Source: Corynebacterium qintianiae (lineage in GTDB: Bacteria > Actinomycetota > Actinomycetes > Mycobacteriales > Mycobacteriaceae). Taken from it: DNA of 64,000 bases. The notes below the pieces were generated by a model. That model had not been told where the DNA came from, did no database searches, and was given only the letters and a program-made list of their open reading frames with translations. The stretch covers positions 868,001 through 932,000 of the forward strand of contig NZ_CP064955.1 of NCBI RefSeq assembly GCF_011038645.2. The letters run 5' to 3'. A program made the translations under genes and the position numbers. Shown piece after piece: positions 12,273 through 22,103 of the stretch (its first letter is position 1; every line of letters starts with the position of its first letter).

Positions 12273-14480
12273 CTAGCGCACCAGCTTGTACATCTGCACG
12301 CTCATCGCGGGCAGATGCAGGGACAGCGACTGCTCGAAGTTGTCCCACTCCGTCGGCTCGGTGTGCACCATCTTCGGCAGTTCGTTGCCCGCGCCGCCGT
12401 AGATGGAGTCGTCGGTGTTGATCACGAGCTGCCAATTGCCCGCCTCCGGCAGGCCCAGACGGTAGTCAGCGTGGGATGCCCCGGAGAGGTTGACCACGGC
12501 CAGCAGCGGCTGGCCGTCGACGCCCCAGCGCACGTAGGCGAGCACGTTGTGCTCGTGGTCGTCGCCCTTGACCCACTGGAACCCCAGCGGCGTATTGTCC
12601 TGGCTGAACAGGGCCGGGGTGTCGCGGTAGACGAAGTTGAGGTCGCGCACCAGGCGTTGAATGCCGGTGTGGTACTCATGCGCCCATCCACCGCCCACGT
12701 TGTCCCAGTTGATGGAGTGCGCCTCATCCCACTCGGTGGTCTGGCCCCACTCGCAGCCCATGAACATGAGCTGCTTGCCCGGGTGGGAGAACATGTAGCC
12801 GAACAGGGCGCGCAGGCCGGCGGCCTTGTTCCAGTCATCGCCGGGCATGCGCTCCCACAGCGACCCCTTGCCGTGGACGACTTCGTCGTGGGAGAACGGC
12901 AGCACGTAGCGCTCCGAAAACGCGTAAACCAGCGAGAAAGTGATCTCGTTGTGGTGGTAGTAGCGGTGGATGGGATCCAGGGAGAAGTACTCCAGGGTGT
13001 CGTTCATCCAGCCCATGTTCCACTTCAGGGAGAAGCCGAGGCCGTCGGAGGCGGTCTGGGCGGTCACACCCGGCCACGCGGTAGATTCCTCGGCGATGGT
13101 GACCACACCCGGGTGGGTGCGGTGCAGGGTGGCGTTGGTCTCCTGGAGGAACCGCACAGCGTCCCAGTGTTCGCGCCCGCCCTGGCTGTTCGGCAGCCAC
13201 TCACCGGGGTTGCGTGAGTAGTCGAGGTAGAGCATCGAGGCCACGGCGTCGACGCGCAGGCCGTCGAGGTGGAATTCCTCACACCAGTAGAGGGCGTTGG
13301 CCACGAGGAAGTTGCGCACTTCGTTGCGGCCAAAATCGAAGACGTAGGTGCCCCAGTCTTTCTGCTCGCCGCGGCGCCAGTCCGGGTGCTCGTAGAGGGC
13401 GGTGCCGTCGAAACGCCCCAGCGCCCAGGCGTCCTTGGGGAAGTGGGCCGGGACCCAGTCGACGAACACACCGATGCCGTTGGCGTGGAGCTCGTCGACA
13501 AGCGCGCGGAACTCATCCGGCGTGCCCCAGCGCGCGGTGGGCGCGTAGTAGCCGGTGACCTGATAACCCCAGGAGCCGCCGAAGGGGTGCTCGGCGACGG
13601 GCAGGAACTCCACGTGGGTGAAGCCGTTCTCCACGAGGTAGGGAACCAGCTCCTGCCTCATGGTGGCGTAGTTGGAACCCTGCTTCCAGGAACCGATGTG
13701 ACATTCGTAGACGCTCATCGGCGCGTTGGTCGGGTCGAGCCCGACGCGGCGCTGCATCCACTCCGCGTCTTTCCACTCGTAGCTGCTCTGCGCCGCGACC
13801 ACAGAGACGGTCTCCGGGGGAGCGAGGGTTTGGCGCGCCATCGGGTCGGCCTTGTCGGCGCGAACTCCGTCGACAGTCTGGACGGCGAACTTGTAGTGCG
13901 CCCCGGCCTCGATCCCCGGAATGAAAACCTCCCAGACACCCGTGGAGCCGAGGGTGCGCATCGGGTACTGGTTGGGGTTCCAATTGCAGAAGTCACCGAC
14001 AACGGCCACGCCTTGGGCGTTGGGCGCCCACACGGCGAAAGAGGTGCCGCGCACCTCACCAAGCGGGGTGTTGTACGTGCGCAGATTTGCACCGAGCACC
14101 TCCCAAAGGCGCTCGTGGCGGCCTTCGCTAATCAGGTGCAGGTCAAGCGAGCCCAGGGTGGGCAGGAAGTGGTAGCCGTCGGCGGCGATGACCTCCTTGC
14201 CCAGCGGGTACTGGATGCGGAACCGGTAGTCGGGCGCGCGGTCGTCCTCAAGCCCGATAACCCAGATGTCGTCCCCGATCGGCTCCATGTCGCGGTGCTC
14301 GTTATGGATGAGCAGCTCGACTTTCTCCGCGCCGAGTTGGCGCGTGCGGATGACGGAGCCTCCCGTTGCCCCGGGTACGGAGTGCCAGCCGTAGAAGTCG
14401 TGCGGCGCGTGGTGCTTGCATTCGAGCAGGCGGCCGCGGTCGGCGTCGGGGATCGTCAGCTGGGAGGTGTTGCTCGCCAT
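12273..14480 (-). CDS. glgB: 1,4-alpha-glucan branching enzyme
   Basis: GlgB (735 residues) forms alpha-1,6 branches in glycogen-like glucan. An N-terminal beta-domain is followed by CBM48 (SFAVWAPNAQGVAVVGDFCNW split near residue 145) and a GH13 barrel. The catalytic Asp lies in DGLRVDAVASMLY, the Glu in TIAEESTAWPGV, and the third acid region is PFSHDEVVHGKGS. Of two in-frame ATGs, the second (14480) has AAGGAT at the right distance, since that site overlaps the first (14486). The gene follows glgE by 69 bases, so the two probably form an operon. Confidence 0.96.
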   Translation of the reverse strand: MASNTSQLTIPDADRGRLLECKHHAPHDFYGWHSVPGATGGSVIRTRQLGAEKVELLIHNEHRDMEPIGDDIWVIGLEDDRAPDYRFRIQYPLGKEVIAADGYHFLPTLGSLDLHLISEGRHERLWEVLGANLRTYNTPLGEVRGTSFAVWAPNAQGVAVVGDFCNWNPNQYPMRTLGSTGVWEVFIPGIEAGAHYKFAVQTVDGVRADKADPMARQTLAPPETVSVVAAQSSYEWKDAEWMQRRVGLDPTNAPMSVYECHIGSWKQGSNYATMRQELVPYLVENGFTHVEFLPVAEHPFGGSWGYQVTGYYAPTARWGTPDEFRALVDELHANGIGVFVDWVPAHFPKDAWALGRFDGTALYEHPDWRRGEQKDWGTYVFDFGRNEVRNFLVANALYWCEEFHLDGLRVDAVASMLYLDYSRNPGEWLPNSQGGREHWDAVRFLQETNATLHRTHPGVVTIAEESTAWPGVTAQTASDGLGFSLKWNMGWMNDTLEYFSLDPIHRYYHHNEITFSLVYAFSERYVLPFSHDEVVHGKGSLWERMPGDDWNKAAGLRALFGYMFSHPGKQLMFMGCEWGQTTEWDEAHSINWDNVGGGWAHEYHTGIQRLVRDLNFVYRDTPALFSQDNTPLGFQWVKGDDHEHNVLAYVRWGVDGQPLLAVVNLSGASHADYRLGLPEAGNWQLVINTDDSIYGGAGNELPKMVHTEPTEWDNFEQSLSLHLPAMSVQMYKLVR

Positions 14481-14549
14481 GTTCATCCTTGCGTGGTCTG
14501 GGGTGAGTTGTGCTTTTCGACGCTACCGAATTTCGGCCCAGGTAACGGG

Positions 14550-16574
14550 TTACGGCCGGTAGTCGTGGTCACCAATGACGCGGAAGGCGAGGCGCTCGCT
14601 TATCGACGCCCCCACGTCCGGCAGCCGGAAAATGTGTGCGACGTTGGCTTCGGGCGTGAGCCGTACGTAGTTGTCGGTGCTCCACGTGTAAGTCTCACCG
14701 GTGATGAGGTCGTCGACCTTGAAGCTCTCGCCCGGGTTCAGGCCGATTGCCTCGGCGTCGATGTGGACCATGCCCTCCTGGGTGGCGAATGGGTCGAGGT
14801 TGACCACCACCAGGATCGCGTTGCCGGTCACCGCGTCGACCTTGGAATAGGCCAAGATCTGCTCGTTGTAGACCTTGTGGAAGTGGAGTTGCCGCAACTG
14901 CTGCAGAGCCGGGTTCTCGCGGCGCAGCTGGTTGAGCAGGGTGATGTACGGCTCCAGGGACTCACCGCGCTCGAGCGCCGCTGCGAAATCCCGCGGGCGC
15001 AGCTGGTACTTCTCGGAGTCCAAGTACTCCTCGGACCCAGGCGCGACGGGCTCATGCTCGTAGAGCTCGTAACCGGAGTAGACACCCCACAGCGGGCTCA
15101 AGGTCGCGGCGAGGGTGGCGCGGATGGCGAACACCGCTTTGCCGCCGGTCTGCAGCGATTCGTGCAGGATGTCCGGGGTGTTGACGAAGAGGTTGGGGCG
15201 TGAGACATCGGCGACGTCGACAAGCATCGTGGCGAAGTCCTCGAGCTCGTCCTTCGACGTCTTCCATGTGAAGTGGGTGTAGGACTGCGAGAAGCCGATT
15301 TTGGACAGTCCGAACATGCGCGGCGGGCGGGTGAACGCCTCCGCGAGGAAGATGACCTCGGGGTTGGTCTCGCGGACCTCCGCGATGAGCCAATGCCAGA
15401 AGTCGACGGGCTTGGTGTGCGGGTTGTCCACGCGGAAGGTGGTCACGCCGAGATCGACCCAGTACATGATGACGCGGTAGATCTCCGCGTACACACCCTG
15501 CGGGTCGTTGTCGAAGTTGATCGGGTAAATGTCCTGGTACTTCTTCGGCGGGTTCTCGGCATAGGCGATGGTGCCGTCGGCGAGCACGGTGAAGAACTCC
15601 GGGTGCTCGCGCGCCCACGGGTGGTCCGGGGCTGCCTGGAGTGCGAAATCGAGGGCGATCTCCAGGCCCAGCTCGCGGGCGTGCTCCATCATCTCGAGGA
15701 ACTCGGTTTCACCACCGAGTTCGGGGTGGAAGGCGTCATGCCCGCCCGCCTCCGAGCCCACGGCCCAGGGCGAGCCCACGTCGCTGGCTTCCGGGGTCAA
15801 GCTGTTGTTGCGTCCCTTCCGGTTGACCTCGCCGATCGGGTGGACCGGCGGGAAGTAGACGGTGTCGAATCCCATTGCGGCCACGCGGTCTAGCGCTTGG
15901 GCCGTAGTCGCCCACGTGCCGTGGACCGGCTCACCTTCGGAGTCGACACCTCCGGTGGAGCGGGGGAAGAGTTCGTACCACGAGTTCACCAGCGCGTCGC
16001 GGCGCTCGACGTGGATGTCGCAAACCGGTCCCCGCGTGACCTGCTCGCGCAGCGGGTACTCGTCGAGGATCTCGAGCACCTCATCACCCAGGCCCGGCTC
16101 GATGCGCGACTGCAGGGGCAGGGAGGCGTCGGCAAGCGTGCGCGCGACGTTCTCCAGCGCCTCGCGGTCACCCTCTGGCGTCTGCGCTGCGGCGCGCTCG
16201 AACAGCTCGATGCCGTGGGCGATGTCGTTGGCCAGCTCCGCCTCGGTCTGTCCTGCGGCCAGCTTCTTGGACACGGCGTTGCGCCACGTGGACATCACGT
16301 CGCTCCACGCGTCGACGCGGAAGCGCCACATGCCCTCCGTGTCAGGCACAAATACGGCGTGGACGTAGTCAGGGCGGTAGACCTCCTGCTGCATGTGGAT
16401 TGAGTACTGCTCCGCGTTAGGTGCGGTTAGGACCAGGGTCGCGGCCACCGCGTCGTGGCCCTCGCGCCACACCAGGGCCGAGACCGGAACAACTTCGCCG
16501 ACCACGGCCTTGGAGGGGAGGGTGCGCCCGGACACCTGTGGGCGTACGTCGTCAATGCCAAATCGTCCAGTCAT
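14550..16574 (-). CDS. glgE: Alpha-1,4-glucan:maltose-1-phosphate maltosyltransferase
   Basis: GlgE extends alpha-1,4-glucan with maltose units from maltose-1-phosphate; with GlgB it makes cytosolic branched glucan. The 674-residue GH13_3 protein has an N-terminal domain beginning MTGRFGIDDVRPQVSGRTLP, the nucleophile region TTFRVDNPHTKPVDFW, the acid region VIFLAEAFTRPP and a third acidic site in FVNTPDILHESLQ. The ATG at 16574 is preceded by GAAGGA about 11 bases upstream; the frame extends 20 codons further but without family similarity. The gene is divergent from the ABC ATPase gene. Confidence 0.95.
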   Translation of the reverse strand: MTGRFGIDDVRPQVSGRTLPSKAVVGEVVPVSALVWREGHDAVAATLVLTAPNAEQYSIHMQQEVYRPDYVHAVFVPDTEGMWRFRVDAWSDVMSTWRNAVSKKLAAGQTEAELANDIAHGIELFERAAAQTPEGDREALENVARTLADASLPLQSRIEPGLGDEVLEILDEYPLREQVTRGPVCDIHVERRDALVNSWYELFPRSTGGVDSEGEPVHGTWATTAQALDRVAAMGFDTVYFPPVHPIGEVNRKGRNNSLTPEASDVGSPWAVGSEAGGHDAFHPELGGETEFLEMMEHARELGLEIALDFALQAAPDHPWAREHPEFFTVLADGTIAYAENPPKKYQDIYPINFDNDPQGVYAEIYRVIMYWVDLGVTTFRVDNPHTKPVDFWHWLIAEVRETNPEVIFLAEAFTRPPRMFGLSKIGFSQSYTHFTWKTSKDELEDFATMLVDVADVSRPNLFVNTPDILHESLQTGGKAVFAIRATLAATLSPLWGVYSGYELYEHEPVAPGSEEYLDSEKYQLRPRDFAAALERGESLEPYITLLNQLRRENPALQQLRQLHFHKVYNEQILAYSKVDAVTGNAILVVVNLDPFATQEGMVHIDAEAIGLNPGESFKVDDLITGETYTWSTDNYVRLTPEANVAHIFRLPDVGASISERLAFRVIGDHDYRP

Positions 16575-16692
16575 CTTTGTGCAGATCCTTCGCTTCAGGC
16601 TCGTTTCCCGCTGACAGAATTCCAGATTAGCCATTGGGGCCGTGACGTGCCGGGCGGCACGGTGCCGCCAAAGGCAGGGGGTTTAAGCCACA

Positions 16693-17556
16693 ATGGAGGA
16701 CGTGACTGATCGTGAACATGACGCTGTGACTGACCCGGTGACTGACCCGGACCTGCTTGTGGATTTCCGCGCAGTGGAGTACTCCCGCGGCGGCGCCACC
16801 CTAGTGGGGCCGGTGGACTGGCAAGTTGAGTTGGACGAGCGCTGGGTGGTCATCGGACCCAACGGCGCCGGCAAAACCACGCTGATCCGCATGGCGTCTG
16901 CGCAGGAGTTCCCGTCATCGGGCGCGGCGTTCGTCATGGGGGAGCGGCTCGGGCGCACGGACATGCGTGACCTCCGCGCGCAGATTGGCGTGACGTCCTC
17001 GGCTGTCGCCCAGCGCGTGCCCGCGGCGGAGAAGGTCGGTGACTTGGTCGTCTCCGCCGGCTACGCCATCCTGGGCCGTTGGCGCGAGGAGTACGACGAG
17101 ATGGACTACGACCAGGCTATCGAGGTGCTCGAGCAGGTCGGCGCGATGCACCTGATGGAGCGCACCTGGGGCACCCTGTCCGACGGTGAGCGCAAGCGCG
17201 TTCTCATCGCCCGCGCCATCATGACAAACCCTGAGCTGCTGATCATGGACGAACCCGCCGCGGGCATGGATCTCGGCGGCCGCGAGGACCTCGTCGCCTA
17301 CCTCGGTGACCTCGCGATGGACCCGGACGCGCCGGCGATCGTGATGATCACCCACCATGTCGAGGAGATCCCGCCGGGGTTCACGCACGCGTTGCTTCTC
17401 GACGAAGGCCAGGTCGTCGCCCAAGGTCTCATCGACGACGTATTGACCTCCGAGAACGTCAGCCGCGCCTATCACCAGCCGATCGAGGTAACCGTCAGCG
17501 ACGGCCGCTACGCGGCCCGCCGGAAGCGTCGCGGGGGAAATCACCGCGCCAAGTAA
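16693..17556 (+). CDS. Stand-alone ABC transporter ATP-binding protein
   Basis: This 287-residue ABC ATPase has Walker A GPNGAGKTT near residue 56, the signature TLSDGERKR near 165 (a variant of LSGGQ), Walker B LLIMDEPAAGMDLGG near 187 and the switch histidine in MITHHVEEIPPG. No permease gene is adjacent, and the domain resembles the ModF/YlmA-like cytosolic ABC proteins. The first 22 residues are an acidic tail with a repeated VTDPVTDPD encoded by a short tandem duplication. Substrate unknown; a role outside transport is possible. Confidence 0.82.
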   Translation: MEDVTDREHDAVTDPVTDPDLLVDFRAVEYSRGGATLVGPVDWQVELDERWVVIGPNGAGKTTLIRMASAQEFPSSGAAFVMGERLGRTDMRDLRAQIGVTSSAVAQRVPAAEKVGDLVVSAGYAILGRWREEYDEMDYDQAIEVLEQVGAMHLMERTWGTLSDGERKRVLIARAIMTNPELLIMDEPAAGMDLGGREDLVAYLGDLAMDPDAPAIVMITHHVEEIPPGFTHALLLDEGQVVAQGLIDDVLTSENVSRAYHQPIEVTVSDGRYAARRKRRGGNHRAK

Positions 17557-17582
17557 GATGCTTTCAGGAGGAGGTGAGCGAT

Positions 17583-18392
17583 GTGACCGGAAGCGGCGGT
17601 GCACGCCTCGCCAGCACGGTCATCCTGACGCGCGACGGGGTGGGCGGCCTCGAGGTGTGGGTGTTCGAGCGCGTGATGACGATGCCGAATTACCCGGGGA
17701 TGACCGTGTTCCCTGGCGGCGGCGTGGATAGTCGAGACTTCCCGGCCCGCGCGGGCGCGGACGAGCTGTGGCACGGCCGCAGCGCCGAGTCCCTCGGGGC
17801 GCAGCTGCAGGTCGGGGCCGACACGGCGCATGCGCTCCTGTTCGCCGCCGTGCGGGAGTTGTTTGAAGAGACGGGCACGTTGCTGGCCGTCGATAAGCAC
17901 GGCGAGCTGCCAGAGGATGCGCGGCCCTTCCACGGGCAGCGCATGGAGCTGGAATCGCACGCGCTCTCTCTGACGGACGTGCTGCGTTCCAACAACCTGC
18001 GGGTCTCCGCCGACCTCGTCGTGCCCTACGCGCGGTGGGTGGGCCGCTCCGAGCGCGGCACCGCGTTCGACACATTCACCTGGCTCGCCCAGCTGCCCGA
18101 GGGTCAGGAACCCGACGGCGCGACGGAGGAGGCCGACGACGCGAATTGGTTTCCTCCCGCCCTACTTCTCGATGGCTGGCGCGCCGGGCTCGTCCGCTTC
18201 GCCCCGTCGACCTGGGCCCAGCTTCTCGACATCTCGGAGTACGACACCTCCGGGTCCCTCTGGGAGGCCACCGTGGGCGGCGGAGGGGCCGACATGTCAC
18301 CCGTGATGGACGACGCCGCCGACGACCCCCGCTACGCGGAGTTTTTCACGCTCCGCCCGGAAGACCGCATCGGGAGACCCTTTGAGCTTTAA
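17583..18392 (+). CDS. NUDIX hydrolase
   Basis: About 269 residues. The Nudix box is split around the insert: PGGGVDSRDF near the N-terminus and AAVRELFEETGTLLAV near residue 90, with the REXXEETG core intact. Such proteins cleave nucleoside diphosphate derivatives or CoA pyrophosphates; the long insert between GGGV and the box is typical of the RNPP/NUDT19-like group, but the substrate is not clear. The GGAGGAGG site (about 17567-17574) favours the GTG at 17583 over the GTG at 17574 that overlaps it. The gene overlaps the next by 11 bases. Confidence 0.8.
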   Translation: MTGSGGARLASTVILTRDGVGGLEVWVFERVMTMPNYPGMTVFPGGGVDSRDFPARAGADELWHGRSAESLGAQLQVGADTAHALLFAAVRELFEETGTLLAVDKHGELPEDARPFHGQRMELESHALSLTDVLRSNNLRVSADLVVPYARWVGRSERGTAFDTFTWLAQLPEGQEPDGATEEADDANWFPPALLLDGWRAGLVRFAPSTWAQLLDISEYDTSGSLWEATVGGGGADMSPVMDDAADDPRYAEFFTLRPEDRIGRPFEL

Positions 18393-19521
18393 TCCCGACG
18401 AGGTCCGGTTTCTCGCCGCCCGCGCCGACGAGATCGCCGCGGTGACCGAGGATCTAGAGCTGACGAAGAAGTCGTTGTTCGCGGACCATCGCGTGTTGGC
18501 CGATCACTTCGGCGAGCACGCCCGCGCCGTGATGGAACTTGCCACCGCGCGTCGCCTAGCGGCGGGGAAGTTTTCGGCTGACTGGCTCACCGATGTCGAT
18601 GCGGCGCAGCAGGCCACTCCGGCGTTGGTCGCCAGCCTGCGCGCGGAGCGTGTCAAACGCTGCGGCGCGGAGCTCGTCCACGACGTGACGTGCTCGGTGG
18701 GCACGGAAGCCCTCGCTTTTGCTGGGCTGCCGTGGGTAGGTTCCGACCTGGATTTCTCGCGGCTGCTGATGGCGCGGCACAACCTCGGGCCCGGTGCTTG
18801 GCTGGCGCGCGCCGACGCCTTGGCGCCGGTCGCGCCGGGGGCTGTCATCATCGCGGATCCGGCCCGGCGCTCCGGCGGCCGGCGCATCACCGACCCCGCC
18901 AAGCTCCATCCCCCGTTGCCCGCGCTGCTCCAAGCGCACGCGGGCTCTGAGATGGCTGTCAAGTGCGCGCCGGGCATCGACTACTCGGAATGGAACGGGC
19001 TCGTCAGCGTGGTCTCGGTCGATGGCGGTGTGAAAGAGGCGTGCCTGTATACGCCAGGGCTGGCGGAAGGGACATCGCGTGAGGCGGTTGTGCTGCGCAG
19101 CGACGGGTTCGCGGAGACAGTGGCTTCCACAGATCCGGACGAGGTGGAGGTGGGCAGTCCGGGCGCGTACATCGTCGAACCCGACGGCGCCGTGGTTCGT
19201 GCGGGGCTCGTGCGCGGCTGGGCGGCGCGACATGGGCTGTGGATGCTCGACGAACACATCGCCTTCTTGACGGGTTCATCCATCCCAGCGGGGTACAGCG
19301 GGTTTCCGTTTATCGAGGCGGTGCCGCTGCGCAAACTCAAGGCGGCGCTGGCGGCTCACGGCGCGGGGCCCTTGGAGATCCTGGTGCGCGGCGTCGACGT
19401 CGATCCCGACCAGCTGCGGGCCAAGCTGAAGCAAAGGGGGTCGCGGCCGATGGGCGTCGTTATCGCACGCGTGGGCGACAGCGCAGTCGCCCACATCTGC
19501 GGTGCCCGTGAGTGGTCTTAG
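18382..19521 (+). CDS. THUMP-like SAM-dependent methyltransferase
   Basis: The 379-residue protein has a Rossmann methyltransferase core with VHDVTCSVGTEALAFAGL near residue 95 and SDLDFSRLLMARHN, and an ADPARR motif in place of the usual DPPY/NPPY. The C-terminal part (about residues 290-375) matches the THUMP-like domain found with actinobacterial methyltransferases. The natural substrate is unknown, probably a nucleic acid. The start is a TTG overlapping the NUDIX gene, and the stop TTAG is shared with the convergent MFS gene. Confidence 0.78.
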   Translation: MSFNPDEVRFLAARADEIAAVTEDLELTKKSLFADHRVLADHFGEHARAVMELATARRLAAGKFSADWLTDVDAAQQATPALVASLRAERVKRCGAELVHDVTCSVGTEALAFAGLPWVGSDLDFSRLLMARHNLGPGAWLARADALAPVAPGAVIIADPARRSGGRRITDPAKLHPPLPALLQAHAGSEMAVKCAPGIDYSEWNGLVSVVSVDGGVKEACLYTPGLAEGTSREAVVLRSDGFAETVASTDPDEVEVGSPGAYIVEPDGAVVRAGLVRGWAARHGLWMLDEHIAFLTGSSIPAGYSGFPFIEAVPLRKLKAALAAHGAGPLEILVRGVDVDPDQLRAKLKQRGSRPMGVVIARVGDSAVAHICGAREWS

Positions 19522-20972
19522 CTGGCGCTGGCCAGTGCGTTGTCCAGCTCGGCCGTGGTTTCCTTCGGGATGAGCAGCGACGCCAGCGCGGCCGCGCCGA
19601 GGACTACTGCGCCTACAACGAAAGCCGTGGTGTAGCCGGCGGAGGACTGAGAACCCTGCGGGGACCCCGTCACCATGAAGACGGGCAGGATGGCGAACGA
19701 CATGCCCGCGCCCAGGTTGAAAGCCGCCGAGTTCATGCCAGGGAGAAAACCCTCATTGTCCTTAGGCGAATTGACCACGCCCAGGTTGTTCAGCACGATG
19801 TTGCCCACGCCCGCGTAGGTGACGCCGATTAAGACGACACCGATGACCAGCACCCACATGTTGCGCACGCCCAGGAACGCGAGGATGAGCAACAGCGCGG
19901 CCGTCGCCACGTTCGAGATGCGGATGAGCCGGTCGTAACCGATCCGGGGCGCGTACCGGCCTGCAAATGGCCCGACGAGCCAGCCGATCAGGGCGTACGG
20001 GGTCAGCAGGATGAGCGCCGCGAAATCGGCGTTGAGCCCGAAGCCCGCGGTGGGGTTCTGCGCGAGGGAGACGGCCACGCCGTTCACGGCTGCGAAGACA
20101 CCGGTCATAGTGAGCACCGTGGTAAGCAGCAGGGCCCACGTCTGGCGGCGCGCGAGGTATTTCGGGGCGACGAGCGGCTGGCTGTGCTTCTTCTCGTATT
20201 TCCAGAAGAGCGCGAACATCGCGAGGCCGACAGCGGCCAGAGCGACAACGGCAATCCAGCTGGCGGCGGCGGCCTTGCCCGCCTCGTTGACTGCCAAAGT
20301 CAGCGACAGCACGGAAACAACCAGCAGTGCGGCGCCACCCCAGTCCATTGTGACGTTGTCCGACGGCTTGGACTCCGGTGCCCAGAGGGCGACGGCGGCC
20401 ACCGCGAGAACGCCGATGACGGCGATCAGCCAGAACACGGAGCGGAATCCCCAGTTCTCGGCCATCCAGCCCGAGAGGAGGACATCCAAACCGGCGACGC
20501 CGCCGTTGATCGCGGCGATCAGGCCCATGAGGGTGCCCAGGCGGACCTCATCCTTGACTTGGCTGCGGAGGATTATCAGCGTGAGCGGGATGGTCGGCCC
20601 CGCGAGTCCCTGAAGCGCCCTCGCCAGGAAGAGGAGCTCGATGTTCGGCGCGAGAGCTGCCAGCACGCCACCGAGGGACATGATGGTCAGCATGACCAGC
20701 AGCACCTTCCGGCGCCCGATGATGTCGGAGAGGCGAGGCAGGAAGAGCCCGCACATGGCTCCGCAGGTGAAAAATGCCGTCTGTGTCAGACCGACGGAGG
20801 CCTCATCGGTGCCGAGTTCCTTGGCCATTGTTGGCAGCACCGGTGAGAGCATTGAGGCGTTCAGCTGGAAAGCGACGGCAGCGGTGATGAGGACACCCAT
20901 CAGCAGGGCGATACCGCCGCGGCGGTTATCGACGGGGTCCGCAACGGCCGAGGGCCGGTCTTTATTGGTCAT
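19518..20972 (-). CDS. MFS transporter, probably for nucleosides (UriT-like)
   Basis: The 484-residue protein has an N-terminal polar tail, 12 or more hydrophobic segments and the MFS loop pattern LPRLSDIIGRRKVLL after helix 2. Its start codon lies 8 bases inside the preceding nucleoside hydrolase gene, with AAGGACTG as ribosome binding site, so the two are coupled. In C. glutamicum a uridine operon contains an MFS transporter (uriT) and a nucleoside hydrolase (uriH), and the same pairing suggests uridine or ribonucleoside uptake here. The substrate is inferred from context. Confidence 0.8.
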   Translation of the reverse strand: MTNKDRPSAVADPVDNRRGGIALLMGVLITAAVAFQLNASMLSPVLPTMAKELGTDEASVGLTQTAFFTCGAMCGLFLPRLSDIIGRRKVLLVMLTIMSLGGVLAALAPNIELLFLARALQGLAGPTIPLTLIILRSQVKDEVRLGTLMGLIAAINGGVAGLDVLLSGWMAENWGFRSVFWLIAVIGVLAVAAVALWAPESKPSDNVTMDWGGAALLVVSVLSLTLAVNEAGKAAAASWIAVVALAAVGLAMFALFWKYEKKHSQPLVAPKYLARRQTWALLLTTVLTMTGVFAAVNGVAVSLAQNPTAGFGLNADFAALILLTPYALIGWLVGPFAGRYAPRIGYDRLIRISNVATAALLLILAFLGVRNMWVLVIGVVLIGVTYAGVGNIVLNNLGVVNSPKDNEGFLPGMNSAAFNLGAGMSFAILPVFMVTGSPQGSQSSAGYTTAFVVGAVVLGAAALASLLIPKETTAELDNALASAS

Positions 20973-22055
20973 GGTGCAGTCCTTTTGACTGGTTCGCGAA
21001 TGCGGTGTTGCCGATGCGCGTGAGGGCGTCGATAAGCAGCTGCCAGAACAGGTCTGCATCGACGTCCACGCCGACGCGGTGAACACCCTCAATTTTGCTG
21101 TCACCCGCGGTGAACTCATAATCGTCCGCCACCCCGAGAGCGGACGGGTCGTCGCGGTGGTCTGGATCCCACGTGCGGCGCAAATCGACCACGGTCATGC
21201 CGCGAGTGTGCTCGCCCTTCGTTTCTACCGTGACCGGCGCGACTACGGTGCGCAGCACACGGGGGTCTGCGACGGCCGCGACGGCGAGCGGGTCGTGCAT
21301 GGGTGGTCCCGGGTAGCGCCGCTCGCGCATGTACGAGGCACCGAAGAATTCCACGAGCTCCGCAATGAAGCGCGCGACGTCGGTGCCGACCCGGTTGAGC
21401 TGCGCCATACGCTCTGGGGTGGCGAGTACCTTGTGGGTCACGTCGAGGCCGACCATGGCCACGTCCCAGGCGGCAGTGAAAACGATCTGGGCGGCCTCCG
21501 GGTCACCGAGGATGTTGAACTCGGCGGCCGGAGTCATGTTGCCGGTGTGGTGGCCTCCGCCCATCAGCGTCACACCGGCGACTCGTTCGACGAGCTCGGG
21601 GTGGGTGCGGGCGAATAGTGCGATGTTGGTCAGCGTGCCGGTGGGGACGAGGGTGACGGACCCGGCGGGGTGTGTCCGGACCAGCTCGGCGATGAGCTCG
21701 ACCGCGTGACGCCGGTCCAGCTCTGCCCCGGGGGCGGGTAGCCGCGGGCCGTCGAGGCCGGAATCCCCGTGAATCTCGTCCGGGATGAGCTGCGGCCCGA
21801 CTAAGGGGCGATCCGCACCCTTGGCAAAGGGAACCCCGGCGATGTTTCCGATGCGGGCGAGAGCCAAGGCGTTCGCTGTCACTTTCTCCAGCGTCTGGTT
21901 CCCGGCGACGGTGGTCACGCCGAGCAACTCAATGGACGGGTTTCCCCATGCGAGGAGCAGGGCGATGGCGTCATCGTGGCCGGGGTCGCAGTCGAGAATG
22001 ATTTTCCGGGGGGAGGCGGAATGCTCACCGGGGTTGAAGGCGCGGTTCGGGTCAC
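20962..22055 (-). CDS. Inosine/uridine-preferring nucleoside hydrolase, N-terminus apparently frameshifted
   Basis: The enzyme splits ribonucleosides into base and ribose. The family start RKIILDCDPGHDDAIALLLAW (two parts, around 21960-22007) carries the calcium-binding aspartates, and the continuous frame runs on through LLGVTTVAGNQ to the stop at 20962. That frame has no ATG, GTG or TTG before DCDPGHDD. A GTG at 22055 with GAGGGAGA upstream is one base out of phase; a seventh C in the C6 run (G6 at 22008-22013 on the plus strand) would join them. Either a sequencing slip, a contingency tract or a broken gene. Automated callers will probably start at the TTG at 21927, losing the active-site aspartates. 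Confidence 0.8.
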
Positions 22056-22103
22056 GGGAGTCTCCCTCTTGTAGCGGTCGGGTGACTTACTAGTCTAGGG
22101 GCC

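Noticed and set aside
13269..15203. Long plus-strand frame of 644 codons
   Set aside because: It is antisense to glgB and glgE, which have complete family motifs; long antisense frames arise from GC-rich codon bias.
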